A DNA stretch of 64,000 nucleotides from Diogma glabrata (lineage: Eukaryota; Arthropoda; Insecta; Diptera; Cylindrotomidae). Location: positions 457,557,892 to 457,621,891 of the forward strand of contig OY856186.1 of assembly GCA_963693315.1 (NCBI GenBank), read 5' to 3'. Positions 36,770 to 49,320 of this stretch are shown here, piece after piece. Under the pieces are notes generated by a model. The model was not told the DNA's origin. It made no database searches and saw nothing but the letters and a program-made list of their open reading frames with translations. The position numbers were made by a program, and so were the translations under genes. Positions within the stretch are counted from its first letter, which is position 1. Every line of letters begins with the position of its first letter.

Positions 36770-38745
36770 ATTTATCGATGGTTCGAAAGACCTTTGTGTC
36801 AGTATAAGCTTTTTTCTAAATAATAACCTTCTTATGGTAACCTTCTAAATTAAATATCTCGGTCAGTATCTATATAAATATTTCAACAATGACGAAATTT
36901 TCAATCAAAATGTAATGTTTCTTAAGATTGAACGCATTATCTGAAATACTCAGGGCTTAGGTTGGTAGTACGGATTCTTATTATTAAAACGTTGAGCTCC
37001 TGTTTTAGTTATGATATCGTTTCCAAGCCTTACTTCAACTACATCATTGATTATTTTATGAAATAAACTGAATGCAAACATGAACCAGACATTGATTTGA
37101 GCTAAGAACCTTGAACTTAACAAATCAGTTTTTAATAAAAGACAAAAACTTATAATAATTTTTTTTACTTAATTGTTATGTTACTGGACAATGGTTTAAT
37201 CAAAATTAAAAAACATCAGAAGTTTGTTGCTATATATTCTTCACTAAATACGTATCAAAAGATTCAATCCAGTGGCTATAAATGCAAGTTTCTACAAAAA
37301 GAAAACAAATACATTCGTCTAAAAATCTTTCTTACCTCAATAAAAATCTTGTCTAAAAGTTTCGGCATAACAGGTGTGATAAACAAAGTTATTGATGAGC
37401 TAACATAGTGAACAAGAAGCTTATCTTTCACATCAAAAGTAAATCAATTATGTATAATTTTTTGTACGAACTAATCGAATAAATTAACCATCCGCATCAC
37501 TCTAAATTGATTAATATAAAATATATATCTTCAATCAAAATACATTTAAAATAAAAAAAATGGGCGTTAAGGCTTCAATCTTCTTTTTTGTTTCAAATAA
37601 TTTTTTAAGTGAGGTTAATTTAACAGAATCTTACACACACGTACATAAGAATTGTTTTATTTAATTTGATTATTTAATAATACAAGAAATAAACATCAAA
37701 ATTGTTAATCCGCTTAAAATCAAAATGAAAAGAAATAAATGCCAGATTATAGTGAAAACATTTTTTTTTTATAAACAAAAATATATAAATTTAGATAATT
37801 ATCATTACTACGAATTACTACATTGATTACTTCGAATTATTTATTAGAAAGAAAAAAAAATGATTTGATTTGAGTCGTATGCATCGCATCGCTTAGTTAT
37901 TATTCATTCGATTTTATAATTTGTATATTTTGTATTTAATAATGAGATAAAGCACTTTGAATTGAAATTGGGCTTAATAAAATAATTTTATTTGAATTCT
38001 AATCACTTAACACTTTGTAGTGAACTTCGATTATTATATAGAAATTACAAGTTATTGTCGATTTTTTTTATTTTATATTTAATGCCCTAAAATGAGAATC
38101 AGTATATAAGATTAACATGTAGTATTCGAAGTATGTCTTTGATTTCAAAATATTTAATAAAACTTTTTATTGATTCAAGTTTTTTGTTTTTAACAACGGT
38201 TTAGAAAAGGTCAATCTTAATTTTTTGGAGCAAGTGATCTTACTTTATTTTTAAAATAATTTCCAACTAATTAATCAAAGAGGGTAATATTAAAATGTGA
38301 CATAAAATGCATATATTTCACAAGTATTTCAAAATAGTAATTCTATGTATAGTCATTGATTAATGCTCACATAATTGAGTAAAGGTGATGGATTAGCGAT
38401 TAACCCTTTATTACCCTTTATTAAACGAATGATCCTTCAGATGTTGTTTCACATCTGAATAAAGTGTAAACATTAAATTGATTAAAATTGATCGATTTAA
38501 AAGAATTGACATAAAGTTGCATTGTAAAGTCTTTTTACAAAGTAAAAATATTGTTAAATTTAAATATAAATTATGAAAACCACATATTTTTATTTAAATT
38601 TAGTAAAAAAATTGTTGTTTTCACAAAAAATTTGTAAATATAACACAAAACACTTAAAAATTACGTAACGTAAAATTTAAATAATTTTTTTGTGTGTGTG
38701 TGAGCCCTGGTGCTAACTACTACTACTAAATACTGGTGCTAACTA
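36770..38745. other. AT-rich intronic DNA
   Basis: No gene is supported. The frame 37178-37408 (76 codons) has a lysine/isoleucine-rich composition typical of random AT-rich sequence. Confidence 0.45.
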
Positions 38746-38749
38746 CACG

Positions 38750-38840
38750 TACAAGGTTGTACAACTGGTCCAGTGATGGTCCATTACTGCCAGCCAATAA
38801 TGCAGCAATGGGCGACCACGACTAGGCCATTAATATAATT
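38750..38840 (+). repeat. Family H (tggcc-rich) repeat, short copy
   Basis: GC-richer patch with actggtccagtgatggtcca and gcagcaatgggcgacc, related to 39405-39560, 39650-39730, 53570-53915 and 62500-62770. Confidence 0.75.
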
Positions 38841-39404
38841 TTATTCTCTTCCATTTAATTATATCAGCTTTATTTGTATGTTTTTTCGATAATAATAGTA
38901 TGTATTATTGTATTGTTTTCTAACCTATAGCCTAATGAACTTAACCTATTGCCTAATGAAAATTTTATTCAATTGGTATGATTCCAATTTGTCAAATTGT
39001 TTTGATTTCATTAAAATTATTTTGAAATTATAATCACAATTGCTTTGATAAGTTTTGTTCAAAAATCAAATTTTAATTTAAATTCTCTTATTTCGTTTAG
39101 TTGAACTTGGTTGATTGTATGAGAAGGGCGTTTTTTATCATCAGGGTTTTTTTATTAAGAAATTTGATTTATCAATTAAAACAATAAAGATTTATTGTTT
39201 TAATTGAAGAAAATGTTTTTATTTTTTATAATACACAATTCTTTTTATAATAAAATCTTTGTCAGAGAATAAAGTATTGTAATCGATTCGTGAATAATGA
39301 ATTTTATTCTCTCGCAAATTAAAATTCTCGCTCGTGCCTCGCTCAAATTTTAAACTTTTGCTTGAGAATAAACTACTTCATTATTCACTCATTGATTAAA
39401 CTAC

Positions 39405-39735
39405 TATTACTGGATGATAACTTCGGACAATAAATGGCTGCCATTCATAGGCTGGAGAAAAAACAACAGTAATGGCCCATTCAAGGTTGTACAGTTGACC
39501 TAGTAACGGACCAATAATGATGACCAGTATTGTAGTAATGGCCAAATGCTGGCAACCATTACTGTGCGATTAAAAAATATTATCATATGTAAATTTAAAT
39601 AAATTATAAATAGAAAATAATTTAAAATAAAATAAAATTGACGGAAAAATTTTCAAAACTTCCCATGTTCAGTAATGCAACAATGGCCGAATACTGGCAA
39701 CCATGACTACCAGTATTTGGTCATTAAAAAAATAT
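39405..39735 (+). repeat. Family H repeat, two partial copies
   Basis: 39405-39560 contains tggatgataacttcggacaa, aatggctgccattcat and gttgacctagtaacggacca. A second partial copy follows at 39650-39730 (cagtaatgcaacaatggccg). The same words occur at 62600-62760. Confidence 0.75.
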
Positions 39736-39821
39736 AAAATAATATTTTCATATGTAAATTTAAATAAATTATTTACAAAATAATAAAAATTAAAACATAT
39801 AGGTACCAACCTTTTCACACT

Positions 39822-40185
39822 CAAAAAAACACCAAGTGAAACTAATAAAATTCTACATACATTTTACAATTTTTTTATAAATATACAACACACAAAAATT
39901 TTTGTAAAATTTACATTTTTACAATAAATATTGTCATTGTGAAAAAAATTATTTATAAACACTACAGATTCTCTTATTAACATCCAACCAAAGATTGCAA
40001 GGCTTATAAATTAAATTATGAAAATGGCAGAAACATTTTTTGGTTTAATAAATATTTTGTAAAATCCTTAAATTAAAAATTTTAGTTTATCAGTGATATT
40101 GTGAAATTTATACAATTTATTAAATTTTTTTCACAAAAGTTGTAGAAAAAGAACAAACCCTTTTATAGCATCAACAAAAAATGTC
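39822..40185 (+). repeat. Family J dispersed repeat, copy 2
   Basis: Nearly identical to 23966-24345, from acactcaaaaaaac through caaacccttttatagcatca. Its high similarity to copy 1 indicates recent spread, although no coding capacity and no clear target duplication is seen. Confidence 0.85.
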
Positions 40186-40904
40186 AATATTTCGGCTATG
40201 CCATCATCACAGACCTAAAACAATTTAAAACCTTAATTCTATAAATTCTGTATCCCAGATATTAGTGTAAAAATGACATTAATACTATTTTAACATTTAA
40301 CCTTAAACCTAACACGTAACATTAAAATAAAATAAAATTCATGACTTACATTAATGTTATCCTAATATATCACAGATCTCCATTTTTTATATATGTAGTA
40401 CGCTGACATAAATTGGTTAAAACCTCGTCAAAAATTTACTAAACTATTCTAAAAATTTAATAAAATTAATTAAAATTTATCAGTTTCTAAAAAATTAAGC
40501 CAAACAAAATAATTAGGATATTTGTATCAACACAACAAGTAACAATACCAACGTATAGAACAATTAATAAATTATCTACAATAAAAACCTGTATTTTGTT
40601 ATTATTTGTGCTGAATTTAAGCTTCTTTTTTAAATTTTTTTGAATCTTTTGGTACATAGTGATGTAACGAAATTTGAACTTTTACGAAAACTAATTATAT
40701 TATATTATACCGGATAGCTCAAAAACTATATTAAAACTGAAACACTGAATTTATACACAAACAAACTACACTTGCAAATCTCTTATATTTTGACTCACAG
40801 AAAAATTGTAAAGAAACTTATTAATTGACCATCAAATAAAAATAATTTAGCTAAAAACAAATCAAAAATTATACAAATCAAAATTTAAAAAAAAAGTTTA
40901 CATT
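40186..40904. other. AT-rich intronic DNA, no feature recognised
   Basis: Nothing supportable is seen in this stretch. Confidence 0.5.
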
Positions 40905-40907
40905 AAT

Positions 40908-41235
40908 ATTCCCGATTAATGTTGTCTTCCAATATCATATAAAGTACGCCTTGACGTTTTAATTCATAACAACATCCATCGCTGTAACAGTTTACCTTCA
41001 TCAACGCAACATGTGGATGGATAAAACTACCACCGCAAACAAAAACATTCATAACATCACCAATTTGAACAACAATATATTTTCTTCATTCTCTACAACT
41101 GTTCCATCTTCTAGTGTCCTTGTATAACTAACGACACATAATTCCTCTCGGCTTTTCATAAGTTGTCCATTTTCAAACATATCACATAAACCATCATCCG
41201 TTGTTTCCTTATCATCCACAGTGGTACAGATCAAT
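40908..41235 (-). pseudogene. FKBP8-like peptidyl-prolyl isomerase fragment
   Basis: The minus strand from 41234 encodes TTVDDKETTDDG, MFENGQLMKSREELCVVSYT and RTLEDGTVVENEEN. After a 2-base slip (an extra AT near 41083) it continues IVVQIGDVMN and GGSFIHPHVALMKV to a stop at 40908. The pattern (a D-x-x-GNGxLxKK-like start, then T-LEDGTVVE-E, then V-GD, then IPPHxxL) matches the start and end of the FKBP domain of the FKBP8 group. The middle, which would hold the GLDLxLPLMDVGE stretch, seems deleted. No TPR repeats or membrane anchor follow; the last ~30 residues before the stop match nothing I know. A decayed host-gene fragment is the best reading. It could also be another FKBP-type protein. 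Confidence 0.42.
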
Positions 41236-41879
41236 TTCAGTTCGGCAAAAATTCATTTTATAAGTGATTCTTATGTATTTTTTAACGCTGAATCCGAATC
41301 TGCCATCGGTTTTTCCCCAGGTCAGCCATTTCCCCGAAAAACCGAAAAAAACGAATTTTCGGAGTTAAGGTGCAAAGTGTTTTTTTATGATTCCTTTGGT
41401 TTTATATAGTCATTTTATGCAGAAAAATGAGTTTTCAAATTTACCCGGTTTTTTTTTTCGATCCGAATTTTCGGTTTTTCGGGTTTCCATGATAAATAGG
41501 TAAAAAATAACTTCAGATTCGGATTCAGCGACCAAAAATATGTTAGAAACGATATAAAACTTTACTAGTTTGTTAACTTTAAATTTGACCTCAGTTGAAT
41601 CTCGAATAAAAAAAAAAAAACGGGCATTATGGGGGGATAATAATGTCAAAATCTTAAAATATATAATTAAAAGATATATCATCAAAATCAAATATTAAGC
41701 TATACTAGAGGAAGATGTATAGCAAAGCATGCTACATCTTGTTCTTTATCTGGCACAGTTTTATAGTTTTACCCAGCTCCAATTCCGCATGATTTGCTAT
41801 GAAAAAGAGTTAAGAAGGAAACATTTACCGTCGAGATTTTGAATGGGATTTTGATGTCTGTTGATGTTTGACCTATGTA
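41236..41879. other. Non-coding intronic DNA
   Basis: Contains an inverted patch (tccgaatctgccatcggtttt near 41290 against ttcggtttttcgggtttcca and cagattcggattcagcg near 41470-41530) that may be a decayed hairpin element. The opposing frames at 41221-41409 and 41410-41691 arise from it. No gene. Confidence 0.4.
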
Positions 41880-42918
41880 TAAGTTTTTCTCTGTTATAAG
41901 GTTTTTGCAAATTGCTGTTTTTGGGTATTTTTGCAAACTTTTTTGTTGAAGCCGACAAGTCTAAAACCTCTAACTGCAGAGGTTTATATTTATAAGAAAC
42001 GAATTAAAATGTTTCTACAGATTCTAAATTTATGAAGTTTTTAGAAATATTAGTATCCAAACGGCCGTTATAACGGATTTAAAAACCCAATTTTTTTTCT
42101 AGTATAAAGCCTCTAGTTTCTTAACCATGTGTTGGATTTTGCTGATTCTTGAACTTGTCCAAAAAATTTATAAAACACACATTTTTAAAAAAAGTTTTTT
42201 GATCTGGCTTCACAAATGCGACCGTGAGAGTGCCGGTTGATTCAAACGCATTTTGTGTTTTACGAGCTTTTTTGTTCCGGCCACTCACTCAGAAACCTCC
42301 AACTGCAGAGGTCTACTCTTTAAAAGAAATTGATAAAAAGGTTTCAAAAATTCTAAATTTATGAAGTTTTTAAAAATATTAATATCGAAACGGTCGTTAT
42401 AACGGATCTATAAAACAGACTTTTTTTCTAGTATAAAGCCTCTAGTTTCTTAACCATGTGTCGGATTTGGCTAATTTACCGTCCAAGATATTAATAAAAC
42501 ACACATTTTTAGAAAATGTTTTTTTGAACTGGCTCTACAAATGCGACTGTGAGAGTGCCGGTTGTTTAAAACATTTTTTTTTTGCAAACATTTTTGTTGG
42601 AGCCGCTCGCTCAGAAACCTCTAACTGCAGAGGTCTAGTTTTAAAATCAATTAATAAAAAAGGTTTTAAAGATTCTAAATTTGTTAATTTTTTTAAAATT
42701 TTAGTATCCAAACGGCCGTTATATCGGTTTTAAAAATTAAATTTTTTTTAGAAAAAAGCCACTAGTTTCTTAACCGCGTGTTGGATTTTGCTGATTCACG
42801 AACTTGTTCAAGATATTAAAATAACACACATGCACAGAAATTGTTTTTGATCTACCTCAACAAATGCGACCGTGAGAGTGCCGGTCGTTTTCGTTATATC
42901 TCATATCGTTTATATATA
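41880..42918 (+). repeat. Three-unit ~325-bp tandem repeat (family L)
   Basis: The marker aaacctctaactgcagaggt occurs at 41963, 42293 (variant) and 42615. Each unit then has gtatccaaacggccgttata, aagcctctagtttcttaacc, gtgttggattttgctgatt and aaatgcgaccgtgagagtgc. The array ends with cgttatatctcatatcgttt. That end appears in reverse at 43513-43540, so the family has a defined terminus. Non-coding. Confidence 0.9.
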
Positions 42919-42919
42919 A

Positions 42920-43125
42920 CCACTCGCGATTTTCTTCTATATGAAATGTTGTTTTTATTTTCTCTTCCACTGTAAAAAAAAAGTTAAAACAAATAAAAAA
43001 ATTGTGTTAAAAAAACCGAATTTATGGTCGAAAATTTGTGATTTTGACCTATGAGTGGAATGTTCAACGTCAAACGGATCAAGGCTGTGCTCAAAATTCT
43101 ATTAGTCGTTGAATGTTTGTTCATG
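42920..43125 (+). repeat. Family K, interrupted copy, part 1
   Basis: Matches 29957-30170 (ccactgtaaaaaaa-agttaaa, cgtcaaacggatc, ctcaaaattctattagtcgt). The match breaks near 43115 and resumes at about 44745. Confidence 0.8.
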
Positions 43126-43720
<595 letters not shown>

Positions 43721-44744
43721 TAAAATTTATAAATATTGAATATTTGAACATATTTCTATCATTTTTATTCAGATGACCACTTTGGCGTTTCAGGTTCCTC
43801 AAAAATCAGCTGTTTCAAAAATTTGCTAAACTTTGCTGCCCTTGATCTAGCTGAAATGGCCAAGCTCATAGTTGAAAACTTTTTTCACGTATTTAAAATA
43901 TAAATCTTTCCAAAATTTTCAAAAATAATAGTTTAAATCTAACGGTTGAGATCCTACGGCTGTTGAAATAAAAACAAACGCAAAAGGCAATGCTTTCATC
44001 ATGTTTCAGTTTATGTTATTTAAATTCATCTTGGCTTTTAAACATACTTTTCAACTATAGCCTCAAAAAATTTCAGCTTTCTAACCCAAAAGGTTCCATT
44101 TTTATAAGCATTATAATGCAACCCTTACAAGAAAAATATCAACCCATTTAATACCATAGAAAAATTATCAAAATCTCTTTTGTTTTTATTTTTTTACTAA
44201 GTAACCGTTTGAAAAAAGATTAAATAAGAACAAAAAAACACAACAACAAAAGATGATTTTGAAATAAAATTGTTTGATAATGTTATAAATTATGTGTGAT
44301 GGTATAATTGTAGTTGTGACGTAGCTCATTTGATCTTTGGTGGATTTAATATGTTATTAAAAGTAGTTTAAACCAACTTAAATAAAACTGTTCCGAAATT
44401 GTATTGATTTAGTTAGTTCGGATAATGTATTTAATTTGGTTCGATAATTTTTTTGAATTATTCTGTTTCTACTTATATTTTTTATTTAAACTAATCTGAC
44501 TTATCTAATTTTATTTGGACACAAAACCGTCTGGCCCCGAAATCTACCTATTTCTAGTGGATATACCTGCCGCTGGGATTTTTTTAAACTGTTGTGTAAA
44601 GAATTACAATATGTGCTATAGCAACACATAGATACGTTTTAAGACCTGTTTCACAACAACATGCGTTCTAAGGTGTGAACGCTGTTTTTAAATCTTTGTG
44701 AATTAAACGTCCCCGTGACTTGTTAAATCATTAGATCTTTTAAG
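43721..44744. other. Intronic DNA, no gene
   Basis: No coding region. A short patch at 44600-44690 (caacaacatgcgttct, ttttaagacct) recurs reversed at 57440-57500, a small dispersed repeat. Confidence 0.45.
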
Positions 44745-44800
44745 TTGAACCTTTTTCTGATGTATCTTTGCTTGCTGAACATGAACGTAGTCTTATTTTT
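44745..44800 (+). repeat. Family K, interrupted copy, part 2
   Basis: gttgaacctttttctgatgt and tttgcttgctgaacatgaac continue the K sequence exactly where part 1 stops (compare 30176-30225). Confidence 0.75.
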
Positions 44801-45194
44801 TATTTTTTAAGGTTCAAGAGCGAAAAGTGGAATTTTTAGTAAAAGGTATGGTTAGGTTCGTACTCAGCAAACCAAAAAGCATCGAAATAAGGTTTTTTTT
44901 TAAACACTTCAACGATAAATGGGGTGTCCGTTATAAAAAGCAAATACTTTTTGGGAGTTTTTGTATAGGTTGGAGTCTAGGAACGACATGTGAAAATTTT
45001 AATTTAGAGATAGGTTATATGTGACCAGTTATACGTTTACAGAAAATAAAATGTTGTGTGTTCGTTATCATAAAACACAGTTTTTTGGATAGTTATTGGA
45101 TATTACGGACAAAAAAGTAGCTTGTAACTAAAAAAAAGATCATATTCGTATATTTAGCCAGCAAATATGCATAAAAAAACTTTTAAAAAAATAG

Positions 45195-46348
45195 AACCGA
45201 CTTCAAAAAACACAAAAAAGTGAAAAATAACTCAATTGTGACTTTAACAGCTAACTATTGTTTTATTTAATTTAATTATATTTAACCACAGACAAAAAAA
45301 TTACGGTTTTAAACAAAGTTATTATATTATAGAATTTATTTATTATTATAATTATTACAATTATTATAGTTGTTACAATAGTTATCATATTATAAAAGTT
45401 ATTTGTAGCAGAAAACTGTCGGAAATTGGTGCCAAGCCGATGACATGTTAGTCAGTTTTTCGTCAATTTGGCACCAACTTTGAACAGTTTTGTGCTACAA
45501 ATAACTATAATAATTGTGATAGTTATAATAATAAATAAATTCTATAATATAATAACTTTGTTTAAAACCGTAATTTTTTTTTGTCTGTAGTTAAATATAA
45601 TTAAATTAAATAAATCAATAGTTAGCCGTATTTTTGACTCTAAAGTCACAATTGAGTTATTTTTCACTTTTTTGTGGTTTTTGAAGTCGGTTCTATTTTT
45701 ATTTTTAAAGTTTTTATTTTTCCATTTTTAATTTGGTTTTATACCCAAATGTTGGTTAAAAAGGCGTTTTTGAAGTAATAACTAAGTCTCGGAATGTATT
45801 CATCAATGAAAATCAAGTAATCCATGGTTTTTCGATTTTTTGGAACAAAAAAAAGTAAGTTTCCTGTCATAGAAAATTATATTGGACCAAATCGGCATCT
45901 AAAGCAATATAATACAGCTCAAACCATCCAAATACAATAAGCGGTTTCGAAGAAATCGACGAAAATACATAAAAAATACAGGTTTAACCAATTTTCTAAA
46001 AACGGTATTTTTTGCGTCTTAGAAAAAAATACGAGACTTTCTCGAAATCCACCCAAATAGAATACAATTAAAACCATTCAAATCGTATGAGCCGTTTTTG
46101 AGAAATCGGTAAACAAACATACATCAACATTTATCAAAAAAACACAGTTTTTTTCGTTTTTATAGAAAACGGGTATTTTTACGTCATGGGAAAACTTATG
46201 GGACCTTCTTGGTATCTTCTTAAATAGAATACAATTTAAATCATTAAAATTGAATGAGCCGTTTTTGAGAAATCGGTGAACAAACATCAATAGACACGAA
46301 AAAAAACCCAAGTGAAACACAGAACCTCCTTCTTTTTTGAAGTCGGTT
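45195..46348. mobile_element. Foldback element with AACCGACTTC ends
   Basis: Outer ends are aaccgacttcaaaaaa (45195) and ttttttgaagtcggtt (to 46348). The left half is a ~520-bp palindrome, with arms about 45195-45440 and 45480-45698 containing aaagttattatattatagaa and its complement; its centre is near 45455 and includes ggtgccaa and ttggcacc. The right half holds about three diverged ~150-bp units with gagccgtttttgagaaatcg and atagaatacaatt. It lies inside the interrupted family K copy, whose sequence resumes at 46349. No protein is encoded. Confidence 0.8.
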
Positions 46349-46515
46349 AAAAATGGTTTCTATTAAAAGATGCAATGAATTTTACAAGTAAAACAGTTAA
46401 ACAGTATAAGAAACTCTATAATCTTTGCTTATATTTGCGCCGTAAACAAATTTTTTACGTTTCATAGAATTTTGAACACAACCTTGATGTGTTTGAGGTA
46501 AAACATTCCATATAT
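46349..46515 (+). repeat. Family K, interrupted copy, part 3
   Basis: Matches 30255-30415 (aaagatgcaatgaattttac, gaattttgaacacaaccttg). It is cut at 46515 by the inverted element that follows. Confidence 0.85.
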
Positions 46516-47293
46516 CGACGGCTACAGTTCATTTACGTGTAATTACATTTTATAAAAATTAAACAGAAGCTCAGAAAATGATTTATTGTGATTCTAAACA
46601 AGCTTGAAAATAAAAAATTTTTATCAACAACTCAAAAAATAGTACATTATTTAATTAGGAGCTAAAGTGATACTTTTTGTGTTGAGTCTATAGTTTGACG
46701 GCCGACCGCAGGGAGGCCGACAATTATAGACGAAACACAAAAAGTCACTTTAGCTCCGAATTAAATACAATATTTTTTCGGCAAACGTTTAAATTTTTTA
46801 TAAATATGAAATTAATACATCAAACTTTTTATAAATATGAATTTGTATCGTCCTAATTACTTTCAAAAAAGAGAAAACAACATTTAAATATGTATGAATA
46901 AATTTTTTTATCAAAGCAGCCTTTTCAAAATTTCATAATATGAGAATCAACTTATTTTTTGTTGTCATGGTTATGCAATATGTTTGAAAAAATAACAAAC
47001 CAACAAATAACAAATGCTACTTTACAGCCTCCGTAATATAAAATAAAAATGGCGTTACTTTTACTGTCGCTAGACGTTACTTTTGCTGTCAGGCTAAAAA
47101 GTAAGACTTTAGCTAACTCCCTAGCGGCAGTAAAGTTAAACTTTACAGCCGTTTGCCGAAAAACTATTTTGTTTTTATTTATTGATAGTAATTTTTTTTT
47201 TTAAAGCTTGTTTAGAATCACAATAAATCGTTTTGTGAGCTTCTGTTCAATTTTTATAAAATGTAGTTACACGTAAATGAACTGTAGCCGTCG
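46516..47293. mobile_element. 778-bp inverted-repeat element inserted in family K
   Basis: Ends cgacggctacag and ctgtagccgtcg begin ~100-bp inverted arms (46516-46615 and 47195-47293) that include gatttattgtgattctaaac and its complement. Flanks are tatat on the left and atatata on the right. The uninterrupted K copy at 30410-30430 (cctatatatataaag) shows the empty site, consistent with a TA or TATA target duplication. The interior contains the compound element 46639-47163, so this is an element within an element. Non-coding. Confidence 0.87.
46639..47163. mobile_element. Compound inverted-repeat element, copy 2 (nested)
   Basis: Same structure and orientation as 32324-32819, with identical outer limits aatagtacattattta and cgtttgccgaaaaa. 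It includes a GC-rich hairpin tip at 46700-46721 (ggccgaccgcagggaggccg, ac) missing from copy 1. Confidence 0.83.
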
Positions 47294-47640
47294 ATATATA
47301 AAGATAGATATGTACACTCTGTACACAAGTTAAAATAACTTACCATACATTCAGTAAGGAACTGATTTATTATACAGTACGCCAGTTGTCCTGCTATGCC
47401 AGTCGCCATATTTTGATTAATTTTTATTACTTTATTATTGTCCACCAAAATTGGACGAAGTCCATAATTCAAACTATTATTTGCATCATAATATTAATTA
47501 TTATGTATTAACCATCAAAAGTGTCATTTAACACGACGTTGATGTTAATACTGTACAAACTAGAGACTGTATCCCTACCACTATTTATTATACATAGACC
47601 ACTAAATTATCACAATTTTATAATTTTTCTTTTTTACTTA
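47294..47640 (+). repeat. Family K, interrupted copy, part 4
   Basis: Matches 30425-30760: cttaccatacattcagtaag, gccagttgtcctgctatgcc and cgccatattttgattaattt. Completes the K copy that starts at 42920. The minus-strand frame 47254-47472 lies across this repeat and is not a gene. Confidence 0.85.
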
Positions 47641-47703
47641 GACAACCAGATTGAAACTGAAAATGTTTGATACCAATTTTTGTTATGATTTCAATTTATA
47701 AAA

Positions 47704-48672
47704 ATATGGAGGGGCTGAAATCTCACAGCTCTGAGATATCAAGACTTCGGTCTGGGTTAAGGATTTTGATATAGTTTTCGGTAAAAATCTTTTATTAGGA
47801 CATGGTTTTTAGTTTTGGGCAGCGATGTATATCAAACATAACTCTTTGTTAAAGTACAAGTATTTTTTATCTCTGTTTAAAAATTTATTACAAAACTAAC
47901 ACGAAATATCAATACGTTGCCGAAAAATTATAATCAAAATTCCAAAAATATTGTTAAATTAAATAAAATCAAACTTTTTCAAAATTCCAAAAATTAGAAT
48001 AAAATCAAATATTTAAACTTTTTCTAAATTCCGATAATATTCCAAAAATTCTTAAAAATTCAAACTTTTCCAAAATTCTAAATATATTGCAAAAATTATT
48101 ACAAAATCAAAAATTAAAACTTTTTTCCAAATTCCAAAAATTATAATAAAATCAAAAATTTAAAATTTTTCAAAATCCTAAAAATATTACAAAAATTCTT
48201 ACAAAATCAAAAATTAAAACTTTTTCCAAAATCTAAAAATATTGCAAAAATTATTACAAAATCAAAAATACAAACTTTTTCAAAATTCCAAAAATATTTC
48301 AAAAACTATAACAAATTCAAAAATTTCCATGTCCAATTTCATTTTAAATTACATTTACGTCATAAAAACAGCTACATTTTTTTTTCCAAAAAATTGGCTA
48401 AAAAATAAATGAAATCATTTTTTGTCACACTTGACATTATTTTTTTGACAAACTTATAATGCCATAATTATCTATAATAATAATAAAATTTTATGTCATA
48501 CAAACTATTAATTTAATTTTTTTCTAAAAAAATTGGGTAAAAAATAAATAAAAACCTTTCTTTTGACACACTTGACAACATTTTTTTGACAAACTTATAA
48601 AGCAATAATCTAGTTTTTGATCTCACATACCCATCTTTACCATCAAGATTTCTCCAAATTAATGTTCCTACC
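47704..48672 (+). mobile_element. Family A repeat, copy 3 (tail cut off)
   Basis: Starts with the conserved ATATGGAG head, has shortened versions of both internal arrays and stops within the tail at taatgttccta (48672), where a hAT-like end begins. The frame 48513-48719 straddles the junction and is meaningless. Confidence 0.85.
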
Positions 48673-49320
48673 AGTGTTGCCAGATCGCGAGATATTTTCC
48701 CGTTTGCGGGATATTTCATATAAAACGGGAAAGTGGGAAAAACTTGGAAAGTGCGGAGTTTTTCACATTTAATAATAGAATCGTTTTAAATTAAAACTTA
48801 TTTTGAAATGGTTGCACCAACCAACTTTTTACCAGGCTTCAGAAAGATGTCGATCACCCGATAATTTTACTTAAATGTATATGCCATCTATCTGCTTTAG
48901 TATTGTCAAATCCACGATGGAATTTAAGCCTTCTGATGTTCAAATATTTCTTAGGGAGATAGGTACGTTTTGAGAACTCCAACGGACCACCATGTTATCT
49001 GAATTTCAGGAATATTTTGATGCTGTGAAACGAGAAATGAAATCACCTGGAACTACAAGTTTGCTCTCTATGCATTCATCCATTTTAAACATATTAAAAA
49101 AATTGGGATGTTTGGCATCACTATTTTACTTCCGAGCAGTTGTTTACGTATCGAAAAAGAGCTATTGTAATTTTAAAATTTTTTGAAAATCATGAAATCA
49201 AGACGTATTTTCTTCTTTTAAAAAATGTCCTTCTCAATTTTAATAGATTTAATGCTCCATTTTATAGCAGTTCTTTCTTATTCCACAAGTTGTATGGAGA
49301 ATCGAAACAATAGTAATATA
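48673..49320 (+). pseudogene. hAT-like transposase relic
   Basis: Begins at 48674 with cagtgttgccagatcgcgag, a typical hAT terminal motif, and carries decayed coding sequence on the + strand. The clearest part, 48992-49310 read across a frameshift, gives SEFQEYFDAVKREMKSPGTT, AVVYVSKK, then ILKFFENHEIKTYFL, LLNFNRFNAPFYSSSFLFHK and LYGESKQ. This is the pattern of hAT/zinc-finger transposase-derived proteins, in which a phrase like TRWLSMHS follows SPGTT (here TSLLSMHS). The dimerisation C-terminus is absent and no matching right-hand terminal repeat was found, so the element is incomplete. Confidence 0.68.

Noticed and set aside
37178..37408. 76-codon + strand frame as a small gene
   Set aside because: Lys/Ile-rich composition expected of AT-rich DNA, no splice context, no recognised motif.
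40908..41060. Serine-protease fragment (CGGSFIHPHVAL resembles CGGSLIHP..VLTAAHC)
   Set aside because: The catalytic His motif is absent, and the upstream part fits an FKBP domain whose end (IPPHxxL) explains the same residues better.
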